The notes under the pieces are model-generated. The model was given only the letters and a program-made list of their open reading frames with translations, did no database searches and was not told the DNA's origin. From positions 4,164,001-4,228,000 of the forward strand of contig JAGUCH010000009.1 in NCBI GenBank assembly GCA_019096065.1: 64,000 nucleotides of DNA, written 5' to 3'. Made by a program: the position numbers and the translations under genes. Source of the stretch: Paracyclopina nana. Taxonomy: Eukaryota > Arthropoda > Copepoda > Cyclopoida > Cyclopettidae. This document shows, in pieces, positions 49,222 to 59,725 of this stretch (position 1 is the stretch's first letter; each line of letters begins with the position of its first letter).

Positions 49222-50539
49222 GGGACCATATAAAATGCCCAAACTCGCCCAAACTCACCCAAACTCGCCCAAACTTTTTAATCTTAAAAATTTCAATGCA
49301 GGTAGATCCAGTGGCATTAGCAGAGCAAAAATATATCATTTTTAATGTCCAAATCCAATAGTAAGTACCTAAAAAAGTCATATGGCTGCTATAAAAGGAG
49401 TTTGGGCACAAACTCGCCCAAACCTGCACTAAATCTAAAGGTTTGGGCGAGTTTGTGTTTTTTAAGTTTTTAAGTTAAAACTATCATTTTATGAACAGTA
49501 AAATGGCAAAAGATCTACAAATAGGTTCTGCAGCTTGAAAAACACTTTTCTTGAAAGTTTGGGCTGGTTTGTGCAGGTTTGGGCGAGTTTGTGCCCAAAC
49601 TCCTTTTATAGCAGCCATTTCAATGTTTAAGTTAATAATTAACCCACTTCCAATAGGATTTGGAAGCTGTAACTTTATATTTGGGTTCTCCTCATCATAA
49701 GGGAGCTTTAGGCATTAGAATTTTGAAAATCTAAAGGTTTGGGCGAGTTTGTGTTTTTTAAGTTTTTAAGTTAAAACTATCATTTTATGATCATTAAAAT
49801 TGCAAAAGGTCTACAAATAGGTTCTGCAGCTTGAAAAACACTTTTCTTGAAAGTTTGGGCTGGTTTGTGCATGTTTGGGCGAGTTTGTGCCCAAACTCCT
49901 TTTATAGCAGCCATTTCAATGTTTAAGTTAATAATTAACCCACTTCCAATAGGATTTGGAAGCTGAAACTTTATATTTGGGCTCTCCTCATCATAAGGGA
50001 GCTTTTGGCATTGGAATTTTGAAAATCTAAAGGTTTGGGCGAGTTTGTGTTTTTTAAGTTTTTAAGTTAAAACTATCATTTTATGAACAGTAAAATGGCA
50101 AAAGATCTACATATAGGTTCTGCAGCTTGAAAAACACTTTTCTTGAAAGTTTGGGCTGGTTTGTGCAGGTTTGGGCGAGTTTGTGCCCAAACTCCTTTTA
50201 TAGCAGCCAATCAATGTTTAAGTTAATAATTAACCCACTTCCAATGATTTGGAAGCTGAAACTTTATATTTGGGCTCTCCTCATCATAAGGGAGCTTTTG
50301 GCATTAGAATTTTGAAAATCTAAAGGTTTGGGCGAGTTTGGGCGGACAGACTATTATAAAGTATTCTTTCATTCTTTAAATGACTTTTTTAGGTACTTAC
50401 TATTGGATTTGGACATTAAAAATGATATATTTTTGCTCTGCTAATGCCACTGGATCTACCTGCATTGAAATTTTTAAGATTAAAAAGTTTGGGCGAGTTT
50501 GGGTGAGTTTGGGCGAGTTTGGGCATTTTATATGGTCCC
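49222..50539. mobile_element. Non-autonomous Mutator-like (MULE) element, 1318 bp
   Basis: Begins GGGACCATATAAAATGCCC and ends with the inverse, GGGCATTTTATATGGTCCC. The ends are inverted repeats of 160 bp (49222-49381 and 50380-50539) that look nearly identical. AATTTTTAC flanks both sides exactly (49213-49221, 50540-50548), a 9-bp target-site duplication. Long inverted ends plus a 9-bp duplication fit Mutator-like elements. The ends carry clustered CCCAAACTCG repeats. No transposase is encoded; open frames in the two ends are the same sequence read twice. Confidence 0.8.
49441..50343. repeat. Tandem repeat inside the MULE, three copies of about 296 bp
   Basis: Units start GTTTGGGCGAGTTTGTG at 49441, 49737 and 50033 (periods 296, 296, 293), with a truncated fourth start at 50326. 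Each unit contains GTGCCCAAACTCC..., inverse to the segment at 49391-49430, so the element has nested inverted and direct repeats. Confidence 0.85.
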
Positions 50540-50548
50540 AATTTTTAC

Positions 50549-53500
50549 CATTACTTGAGATGATGTACCAAATAAGACACACCTTTATGAGTTTTTTCCC
50601 TTTGGGAAAGTTCCATACTTGTGGCCTTGTAGGTTTTCAAGTTGTTGAGCTTTAAAAAATGGGTCAAAGCACTTCTTGTGATGCAAACTTGCTCCTGGAG
50701 AAAAAATCTTTTGCTTGCGCATGACAAGCATCACAACATGCAATGCAAAAGATGGTCAGAAGCCATCAAGACAGTAACTTGAAGGCTGAACAAAAGTTGT
50801 GAATTCACTTGTTACAAGATCTGAATCTAAATTTGGATTTAATAACCCCTAAGGGCTCTGCATGACAGCCATGATTCATTTAAAAGATAGCCATCAGAAT
50901 TTATCAGAACCTATCAATAACTAGTTGTAAAACTCAGCTCGAATTAATGCAAGTCACATTTTTTTTTGTAACTGAAACAAGGTTATGGGGGATTGACTGA
51001 GTAGCAGTATAGTAGTCTCATTGTCATCATTTTTCGTGGCAAATGCATTTATCTGCTTGAAAATGCCTGTTCCCAAGGAAGCCTTTGATGAGATTGCAAT
51101 GCAAGGTCACAAATTAACACTTTTTGCATGTTTTATTGACGGCTTCTTTCAGGCAACTTTGTTGTGGCTCGTATGCATATGATGAGGAGACGCGTCGCGT
51201 GACCGGAACCACGTGGTGCGGTCAGCTGATGAGCTTCCCCATTCTGTTGCTTAAAATTCCTTTGAACTAACATTGTCATGCCGATTCTCCTCGCGCAGGT
51301 TAAATACTGTTTGGAAATAGCAAGCATTATTATTGCTTCATGCTTGGATTTGGGCTCTTATGAATCCTCAGCATTTCCGGCTGATCCTTTCCCTTCCTCG
51401 AACTCATCATCAGAATCGGCAATTGTGACTAAACAATTGAGGAGTCTCTGTGACAGTTTTTGTTCAAAAGTGTCTTCCTGATTTGCATACCCTACATGGT
51501 GCTTGGGAATGTTGCATTGCATTGTAAAAATAACCTCAAGTGTCTATATTCTGATGTAATTTTAATTCCATTTTTGATGGTGAAAAAATTGAAGGTGGAT
51601 TCAAAATTGGCCTGACCTCTTGTTAATAAATTGGTATTCAGGTAGTCTGATGAGCAAGTCGTGAATTTTGTAAATGCCAATATATTGCCTCATGAAAAAG
51701 GGGAAGATAATGAGCCATAGACTTAATAGGCCTGTCATCAGGTCTTTGAAGGTCCACTTCATTTGCTGCTAGTCATCTTGAAGAAATCTAACGGAAGTTC
51801 CATAAAAAGTGGATTATTATTCATAGCTATGGAATTTCCTGAGCAAGAATCCTCTTCCAAGGCCTTAGCACTGTGTGTGCAAAACAGCCTTTGTGAAGAG
51901 TAAGTGAGAAATTGAGCTTCTTCATGAATAGCCAAGTTAGGCTGGCATGGGATAACTTGAGGTTGGAAACAATAGAAAAGCCCTCAAAAAAAACTTTGCA
52001 TGAGCATCATAGTGACCCTCAAGCTCCTTTTATTGAAAGTGCACAAGCAAGGCGAGGCCTGAACCGCCTTTTTCGTGGCAAAATTGATAAATGAGGCATA
52101 AAAGGATATTCCACAGCAGCAGAGTCAAGAAAAATAGCCCTCTATTGTGCAAATGAAGAAGGGGGAGTGAAGAAGAAGTAACTGTCATGCCTTTTAGGGA
52201 ATCGGGCTCTTGATGAGAGACATCAAGGATAGCCTTAAATAACTCGACACCTTTCTGAGAAAATCTGCATGTAATTGTGTTCATGGGATGGAATGTTGTG
52301 TCAACGTTCCATAAAAGTCGACTAGAGGTCACAAGTGCTAGAATTCAATTCACTTTTTAGCTTTTGAGTGACATTCAGCTAACATCCGCACGACAGCCAC
52401 TCTTGCAAGTCAGCTGGAGCAAATTAATATTAGAAGGGCTCGAGTAAAGCACGAAATCTTCATAAAGTGTAACGAGGCCTCAATTACTTTTGAAAGTAGA
52501 TGTCTTATCTTCTTCTCCAACAATGGAAAATGTATCTTGGAAAAACTATGAAAATATAATTTTCTCCATTCCCAAAATAAGTTAACCAGAGCCACTTTTG
52601 ACAAGTACAGCAATTTCTTTCATGTGAGACTTTGAGAAGCAAGGTAATTGGGCTAATAAGGAGATGCACCACTTTGGAGCTGTACAGGGTGAAGCTCAGA
52701 ATTACTTGTCACTGAGGCTCAAATGTGAAGTTGGTAGCATATTGGCCTTGATTTAATTGCTGAAGGGTTATGATCAATAGAAGCTGCTGAATCATCCAGA
52801 TTTCACTAGCATGATTGGCTACAAAAAATTATATCTTTAGGCTTTTTATGGCTGTATGCAATTTTTATAAAGATGGGTAGCAGCAAATGCTTGCAAAGAT
52901 GCCAGATGACAAATCCTGGTATGGGGAACATCTGAACAATTGTGGCCAGGAGCCCTGATAGTATTTCACCATACTATTTTGAGACCTACATGCCAAGGTC
53001 ACATGTGAAAATGGCAGAATCTCAGACCTTCTTGGTTTTTATTGGGGTCAATTTTCTCAGGTCACCCTTATTTTCTAACCCGTGAAGTACTCTATGGCTA
53101 AGGAGATGTCTGTCATGAGAAATATAGGCCACGTGGTGATGATGCCAAAATGGTATTTTTGCGCAGTGATTCTGCCTTTTTGCACGCTCGGGATGATCAG
53201 AGTTAAAAACAAACAAGCCAATGATGCGTTGAAAATTCATAAGGGGTTTTTAAGAGTGCATCGTGACTCTGCTCAAATACTTTGACGATTTATCTAAGGA
53301 ATGAATGCAAGTAGTGAGCTTTCTGAATTAAAATGCAGTTCTGCCTTATGATGATGAGAGCGGCATGACCTAACCATTTAAGCTAGATTAAAGGCTTGAT
53401 AAGGCACCCTTACAATTTCCGAGTCATGTGTATGCATTGTGTAAAACGCATAAATTAGGATTATTCCGTGTCAAATCACGGGTTAATTTTCACACATAAC

Positions 53501-55627
53501 TGTTAGCGCTCGAGTGCCAAAGCCTACATGAGTGAAGGCTAAAACTTAGAGTGAGACGAACGGGTCAAACAATGACCTCAAGCCATAATTTTGCGGGGTC
53601 GCGAACGCTCAAAAGTGCACCGAATTTCTCGCTAATGTGCACTTTGGTGTGACTCATCGAAGGTAGTTTTTTTCTTAGCAAGGTGACTAGTTTTACAATT
53701 GTGCAATAATCATCCTAAGCTCCCAAAATTCTTGCAAGCCGGGCTGAAAATTGTCGTATCGCTATTTATCTCAGCATACATAAACAATTACCACTTGGAG
53801 TGATAGTGGGGTCGCCTGTATTTGAAATTGAAAAGAATGCGACTCATTTTCCCACACCACCTCCCTATTGGTCTTTGGCAACTTTACTTCCTTTAAAGGG
53901 CAATTGTGTGCATTTCTGCCTTGGTAAGTGATGGGAATTTCAGCTCAAGATGACAAATTCCAGAGGCAAAGTGCAGAGCTTCTGAAGTAACTTTTTAACC
54001 TTCAACCAAGAGCTAAAAAAGTCTCACTTTTTGCTCATACTGCCAAAAAAGCTTGGAGCTCTTCTGAGGCGGACTTAGAAATTGAAAAGTGGCAATGTGG
54101 CATGTGACAATTGATTTGAGGAAACAAGAAGGATGTCATTATCAAATGAGTACTGTTTGCTCATGATGGCAATTCTAATGAAGGAAGAGAAGCCATAAAA
54201 AAGTCCCGAGTTGTCAGTATTTTAAAGGTGCTTGAATCCTTGTTGCATCATCATCACTCTATGATTTTTCGCGATTGAGTGACTTTTTCTAAATATTTTT
54301 GCCTATGCATTTAGTTTCGAAATTGAAGAAGTGCGCTATTCAACTTCCTTTTTTGACCAATTATTCCAGGGGAGGATGTTCAATTTGCAGCAGTCTTATT
54401 TTTGCCAAATGCAAATATTTGCATTTGTTGCAGGAGCACAAGTAATTGTTGTGTATCTTCCATCAGCAGCTGCTTCTCTGCATGGAAGATGTCAATTTTG
54501 CGGCCCAAATTTTGATGATAGTTCCAAACCGTTGGTTTATTGTTGTTGCATTGGGTACTTCCTCATGAAAATTATTGTCAACATTTTACATGACCTCTTG
54601 GGAAGTTTGAGCTGACTGAAACCCCCTTATTTTTTACTCGTTATGCTTTTATTCGTTGCTCGCCTTAATTGTTTCAAAATATCATTTCAATGCCATTCTC
54701 TTCTCAAAATGAGCTAGTAAGGAAGCATAAATTATGGAAGTGAAGCTGCGATAATAATTTAATTTTTCCATCAACCAGCTCTCAGATATACATGAACTTG
54801 ACCTTTATTTTTTACCGAAAGTTCATCAGACGATTTCATCTTTTATCCAGAGTGCATAAATTGCTGTAATTTCCAGAAGTACGAATACGATTTCCTTCAG
54901 AGTAGATTATCTAAAAAAAGTGCTTCTGTCCAACACCTCTATGAAAGGATCTTTTTTCAACATTTTGACAGGCTTTGCAAATCATTGGCTGAAACTTTTT
55001 TCTGCGTGTCCAGACTCATCGAAAAATTACCGAAAATTGGCTTCAATGCCAGACAAATAAGTGCATTAATCAATGCTTCTCTGCACGAGTGGCTGAGTTG
55101 AAAATATGAAATACTGCCAACAATTTGCTGTTTAATGAGCCCATTTAGAATTGCAGAAGCATGAGAGAAAAAATTCTTGCAAATAAATGTGTCTTGCGAC
55201 AGAAAGTATCGATGACTTTTTATAAAGTAGGCTATTAAAATTCATGAGAATCAATTTTTTCCTCATAAAATTTTGCTGAACAAATGTTCTTTTTATGCAT
55301 GGTGATCGATTTCCATGATGCTGATGACATACTTTTCAGAAAAACATTCAGTTTGAAAAGATAATGGTCAAGCCTTGATTTTTGCTCTGGCTTTTATCAT
55401 CATTATAAAGGTCGTGTTAATAATTACAAAATTGCATTGTGGATTTGATTGAGAGAATTTTTGCGAAGCTGAGAATCCCTGCAAGACCTGGGGAAATTGC
55501 AGCAAAACCGATATTTGGTTAGTGCAGCAATTTCCTGAATGATTTCAAGTTGCCCAAAATATCAGATAATTTACCATTCAATAATGTGTAAAAAGATTAT
55601 TTTATGAAACCGAGTAAAATCCACTTA
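50549..55627. other. Gene-poor DNA, possibly introns of a minus-strand gene
   Basis: If the first exon at 55672-55628 and the 3' exon candidate at 51432-51365 belong together, most of this is intron. I could not find intermediate exons with confidence. A stretch at 53022-53240 is open on both strands and not convincing. Confidence 0.35.
51140..51432 (-). other. Candidate last exon with 3' UTR and AATAAA
   Basis: Minus strand. Acceptor CAATTGTTTAG ends at 51433. One frame gives an acidic tail (TIADSDDEFEEGKGSAGN, then a stop); another, in phase with the exon at 55628, is also open for about 32 codons and is basic. After about 200 bases of less AT-rich sequence comes CAATAAAAC near 51140, a possible poly(A) signal. 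Suggestive of a gene end, but which frame is used is undecided. Confidence 0.3.
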
Positions 55628-55672
55628 CCGTGACGATGAGCAGGAATTTGACTCCAAGAATGGCTTTCGCCA
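55628..55672 (-). CDS. Probable first coding exon of a secreted protein (15 codons)
   Basis: ATG at 55672 reads MAKAILGVKFLLIVT, a typical start of a signal peptide, then a strong donor (ACG then GTAAGTGG). Upstream on the minus strand is a TTATTATG box and, about 35 bases on, GAGTCAGTTC, an arthropod-type initiator (near 55760), giving a 5' UTR of about 90 bases. A short signal-peptide exon followed by a long intron is a common arrangement. The remainder was not found with confidence. Confidence 0.5.
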
Positions 55673-55754
55673 TTTTGCTGACTTAGATGAACTCGAATGC
55701 CACTAATAAATACTAGCCAATAAATAAATTGGTTAGAATTTCGAAGTTGCTGGT

Positions 55755-55800
55755 GCCACAAGGAGCCGACTAGAACTGACTCAAAAATGTTCAAGTTTCA
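55755..55800 (-). promoter_or_regulatory. Core promoter of the 55.6-kb minus-strand gene
   Basis: TCAGTT initiator near 55760 with an AT-rich TTTATTATG box about 35 bases upstream on the minus strand. Confidence 0.35.
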
Positions 55801-56473
55801 AGTTCAGCATAATAAAGCAGCTGATTCTGCTGCCCGAGGGAAAAGAAGACGCGCGGAGGATGACGCAAAGTACGCGTCATAAAGTCGTGACTTCACGAGG
55901 AGACTTCAACGCGCCCGCAAGCTCCTCGCGTAAATAATCATGGGCGACTTTAATTTGTTGGCAACTACAGAGCCAGTTAAAACCACAGAAACTCAATGTG
56001 GTGATAATGAAAAAAAAAATTTCAATTATGCTGTATTTTATAATATAGTTAGTTGTCTGTCTTTGCTTCAGCTTGTTTAATCGATCAACCTTTTGTCATA
56101 TTATATTGCCAGAATCTTGCTTACGAACGCAGAGCGAATGCTACTTTCTTCGTTGATGAATTTAATTTTTATATTTCCTAGGACCAAATAACGAATTGTA
56201 ATCCTTTTTTGTTTGTTTCCTCTTTTGTGTGCTCTTGATGAAAATAAAGCACAGAGGAAATACTTTGCATTATTAAAACTATATAATTACCATACAATTA
56301 TTCAAATTAAATGCACCTTTTGATTTCTTGTTTTGCTAGAATTATTTTTATGTGCCTGCAATATAAAGCACATATACCAACTCGCACAGAGTTTACCTTT
56401 CTTTACACCTCTTTATAATTATAGGTTTGCGGAATTTTTTATGGCTCTATGGCCTTTTATAGTTATTTATTTC

Positions 56474-56648
56474 GAGCTGGGGCACGTAAAGTAGGGTCAT
56501 TAAATAACTGAGCGAGGATTTTAAAGTGGGAAAACTCGAGTACAGCTTTACTAGCCCGAGCCTGCGAGGGCTGTAATTGTACGAGTGTTTTTCCATTTTA
56601 AAATCCAAGGTCAGCTATTTAATGACCCGATTTTACGTGCCCCAGCTC
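56474..56648. mobile_element. 175-bp imperfect palindrome (hairpin-type MITE)
   Basis: The left arm begins GAGCTGGGGCACGTAAA and the right arm ends TTTACGTGCCCCAGCTC. Inner blocks GGTCATTAAATA and GGATTTTAAA also recur inverted. The centre is GCCC...GGGC near 56552-56570. Different in sequence from the palindrome at 39.3 kb, with the same single-hairpin layout and no coding frame. Confidence 0.6.
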
Positions 56649-56837
56649 AAAATATACAATTTTATATTCTGTAATACGATTTTTGAGTGTTTTAATGAAG
56701 TTACCGGGCTGCCCCGTGCCCTAGAAAACACTGCTCGGTTTTTAGTTGCTCTGTAAATATCATTGGCTCTCATGAGCTAGCATCCCGTGGTTTGGGAGCA
56801 ATGAAACATACTTTTAAAAACCTTATTTTCCAAAGGT

Positions 56838-56910
56838 GCTCCTATGGCACAATGGTTAGAGCGCTTGGCTCTTGATTAAGGGGTCTAGGGTTCAAACCCC
56901 AGTCATTCCT
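56838..56910 (+). ncRNA. tRNA-like sequence, Lys-type (CTT) anticodon loop
   Basis: A box TGGCACAATGG, an anticodon stem CTTGG/TTAAG around loop CTCTTGA (CTT at 56871-56873), and B box GGTTCAAACCC, then a T10-type run. The 7-base acceptor ends do not pair and the T stem has mismatches. It is probably a degenerate tRNA or SINE head, not a functional tRNA. Confidence 0.5.
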
Positions 56911-57006
56911 CATTTTTTTTTTGATATCTCTATTTTGCTTAAATTATGGTTAAGTCTATAGATCATCTTGGGTTAAGTCTTATACATAGCATGCAATTTT
57001 CATGAT

Positions 57007-57079
57007 GTTTCCATAGCTCAGTGGTTAGAGTATTGGAATGCTGATCCAACAGTCTGAGGTTCAAACCTAGGATGATCTT
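57007..57079 (+). ncRNA. tRNA-like sequence with GCT at the anticodon position
   Basis: Perfect A box TAGCTCAGTGG, perfect 5-bp anticodon stem TTGGA/TCCAA around ATGCTGA (GCT at 57040-57042), B box GGTTCAAACCT, then T-rich sequence. Acceptor and T stems do not pair well, and a serine-type long variable arm is absent. Likely a tRNA pseudogene or SINE head, 97 bp downstream of the other one. Confidence 0.5.
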
Positions 57080-57269
57080 CTCTTTCTTCTAACTTTTTTG
57101 GAATTCGGATCATTTCCATGGAATTTGAGGGCATTAAATTACTTAAAATCCCTCAAATTTGATTCCTGGACCATTAAGTATTTAATAGCCCCCAAATTGC
57201 TTAGAAAGAACTGTGGTATAAAAGAGCTGAGTCGGATCGGTAAACTGAATTATAACACGAGGAAATCGT

Positions 57270-57315
57270 ATTACAGTATATAAAATATAAATGGCGCGAA
57301 AAGCACTCAGTTGCC
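57270..57315 (+). promoter_or_regulatory. TATA plus initiator promoter, probably of the plus-strand calcium-sensor gene
   Basis: TATATAAAATATAAATGG near 57273, with CACTCAGTTGCCC (TCAGTT initiator) about 33 bases on at 57309. It lies 950 bases upstream of the ATG at 58261, so a 5' untranslated intron would be needed. A second TATAAAAG lies at about 57216. Confidence 0.45.
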
Positions 57316-58260
57316 CAAAGATTGCAAAAGCAAATAAACGCAAGTGAACTCTTCCAGTCCTAAGTATTCTGTAAAAAATGGGCTTCACGATTTTCTACCC
57401 TGAAAATCAATATTGACGCAAGCTTCTCCCATTGAGTGGAAGAAAATCAGGAATGGCTCGCTTTTTCTCATATTTTTTATGCTAGAGGTAACTATTGATG
57501 GCGGATTTTACGTAGTGCTCAACCTTGGCTCAAGAGTTTCGCCAGATGAGTTCGTAATACAGCATTGAACATGGTGCCATCAAGATGACCAATGAATGGT
57601 TCAAGGACATTTTGTCTGTTTTTTCTCTCACCGTGGGTGTTAATTTAGGGCTTTGACAGCACATCCTCAGGATACACAAGGGGTTGAAAAAACAAAGTCA
57701 CAAGTCATTTGAAATGTCTTGTAATAATAACTACTTTTCTCATGACTGTTAAGCATTGGCGCCTTCGCATTAACTCTGATTTTTTTAAATGTTGCAAAGC
57801 TATGTCATGACTGGATCAATTGTGGGCTTTTAATTAGCTCAAAAAGCATGTCTTACTCAAGCCTACAATTCATTTCGGTCTAATGATTGTGAGCACGCAA
57901 ATTGTTAAACTTCGATTTTCAGTTCTCGTAAGATTCATAAATGTTGCAGTTGCAAGAAAAAGCTTTCAATTTTTTTCTTTGAACATTTCTTCTACTGGCA
58001 AGTTTCTTTTATAGTTTGTGCGGCAAAATAAGTTGCTCTGTCATGAGCAATTGTAACTTGCAGTAGCTTATGTATTATCAGAAGAACATGGCATGTACTG
58101 CAATATAATATACAACTCCAAGGGCCTTGTTTCTGTTCCTCTTCATGAACTCTACTTTTGCCTAGATGAGTAAAAGCCAGCCTTTGGTATTTAGTTGACC
58201 GCCAAATCTACCATGGCAAGGACAACAGCTCCTTGTAAATAGCTGAATAAAGGAAACAAT

Positions 58261-59077
58261 ATGGGAAAAAAGCACAAGTCTAAAAAGAGGAAAAGTCTGA
58301 AACAAAAATGTGTCAAATTGCCACAAGAAGATTTGGATTACCTGGTTCGACACACCAAACTCACTGATGAGGAAATAGTGTAAGATCCCTCTTTACTACA
58401 TTTCTTATGCATTTTACAAATATTACATAATTTTCTTGCTTGATACAGTGACTGGCACAGAAGCTTTTTGAAGGAATGTCCTAAAGGTGTTTTGACCAAG
58501 ATTGATTTGCATGCAATGTACACTCGCTTGATCCCTAATGAAGATCCTTCAACCCTTATTGATCAATTGTTCAGAATATTTGACAGGGATGAAAGTGGAA
58601 CAATTGATTTCAAAGAATTTGTCTTGGCCACAGACATAACCACTACAGCTGATCCTGAGGAAAAATTGCGATGGACTTTTAAGGTACTTTTCATAAGTTG
58701 CATAGCAATAACATGCTGCAATTTAATTGGCTTTTTTAAAGCTGTATGACAAGGATGGAAGTGGTACAATTGAGATATCAGAGATGGAAGAGATTCTTAA
58801 CACAATTTACGTCATGGAAGGAATTGCATCTGCATCAACCGTTGCAAAAACGCATGCCAGCCAAATGTTCAAAGACTTGGATCAGGATGAAAATGGATCA
58901 ATTTCTCTAGAAGAGTTCATTGAAGGCTGCTTAAATGACAGGGAATTAATATCACTCATAAGAAAAGATGATGAAGCGGAAGAAGTCGAGGGGAATAATT
59001 TGCCAGTTGAAAAAAGCAAAAAAAGCAATGCTGATTACACGAATGGCCTAAGCATTAGTGGGCAAGCTTGTAATTAG
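58261..59077 (+). CDS. Neuronal calcium sensor-family EF-hand protein, copy A (3 exons, 229 aa)
   Basis: Exons 58261-58379, 58449-58683, 58742-59077; phases 2, 0. The first EF-hand is degenerate and carries the family Cys-Pro (ECPKG, 49-53). Functional-looking loops: EF2 DRDESGTIDFKE (85-96), EF3 DKDGSGTIEISE (121-132), EF4 DQDENGSISLEE (165-176), each with acidic residues at 1, 3 and 12. NCS/recoverin/GCAP proteins bind Ca2+ and regulate kinases, cyclases or channels. The N-terminus MGKKHKSKKRK is highly basic, and Lys at position 3 does not fit the usual N-myristoylation signal of the family. The C-terminus is extended and acidic to polar. Which subfamily it belongs to cannot be said from this. 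Its tail-to-tail neighbour is a paralogue. Confidence 0.9.
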
Positions 59078-59259
59078 GTGACAAATTGCAATGGCTTAAA
59101 AGAATAATACCAAATGATGCATGATGGTGGTACCTATAAAAGACGATTTGCAAAAAACTTCTCATTCTGCAGTGCCAGATAATTACTTCACTTATGGTTA
59201 TAAGACACTGTTCCAATTGTAACTAATTTGATGAACAATGTTTGCAGACTGCCAAAATG

Positions 59260-59265
59260 AATAAA
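59260..59265 (+). terminator. Poly(A) signal of calcium-sensor copy A
   Basis: AATAAA about 185 bases past the stop at 59077. Confidence 0.45.
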
Positions 59266-59611
59266 AAATGGAGGAGAAATCAAATTGCTAAAAGTTCTTT
59301 TTTTGTGTGCAAGTTCTTCAAATCGGTTAGAGGCTCAACTCGTGCAGAAAATGAAATGCATCAAAATTATTTTTTGCTGTTTGGTTACCGACTCACAGTT
59401 TCTAAATCAAATTGAAGGACACTTCTTAAAGAACATTTATTTTTTGGACCCACAGTTCTTTAAGAGGCTGTATTTTGCTACTGCCAAATTCAGTGTATGG
59501 GCCCTTTTTATGAATTGTATTAATTTATGCACATCACGTTCTTCCTCACGCACGTCGAGCTATCACCTTGCATTCAGCCATGCTAAACTAAGATTTAATT
59601 CGCAAATATTT

Positions 59612-59617
59612 TTTATT
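59612..59617 (-). terminator. Poly(A) signal of calcium-sensor copy B
   Basis: AATAAA on the minus strand about 110 bases past the stop at 59726. The two convergent genes are about 350 bases apart between these signals. Confidence 0.45.
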
Positions 59618-59725
59618 TATTAACTAACGAATGTTTGAAGAAATTTAATGAACGTATCATTAGTTAGCTGATGAAGAATCTTAGATTAATGATGGACAGT
59701 CTTTCGAACATTAAGCATTTTTCAT

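Noticed and set aside
49211-49429. Open frames in both ends of the MULE (also 50380-50655)
   Set aside because: They are the same inverted-repeat sequence translated twice, not genes.
56838-57079. Functional tRNA-Lys and tRNA-Ser genes
   Set aside because: Acceptor stems do not pair, T stems have mismatches, and the GCT one lacks the long variable arm of tRNA-Ser.
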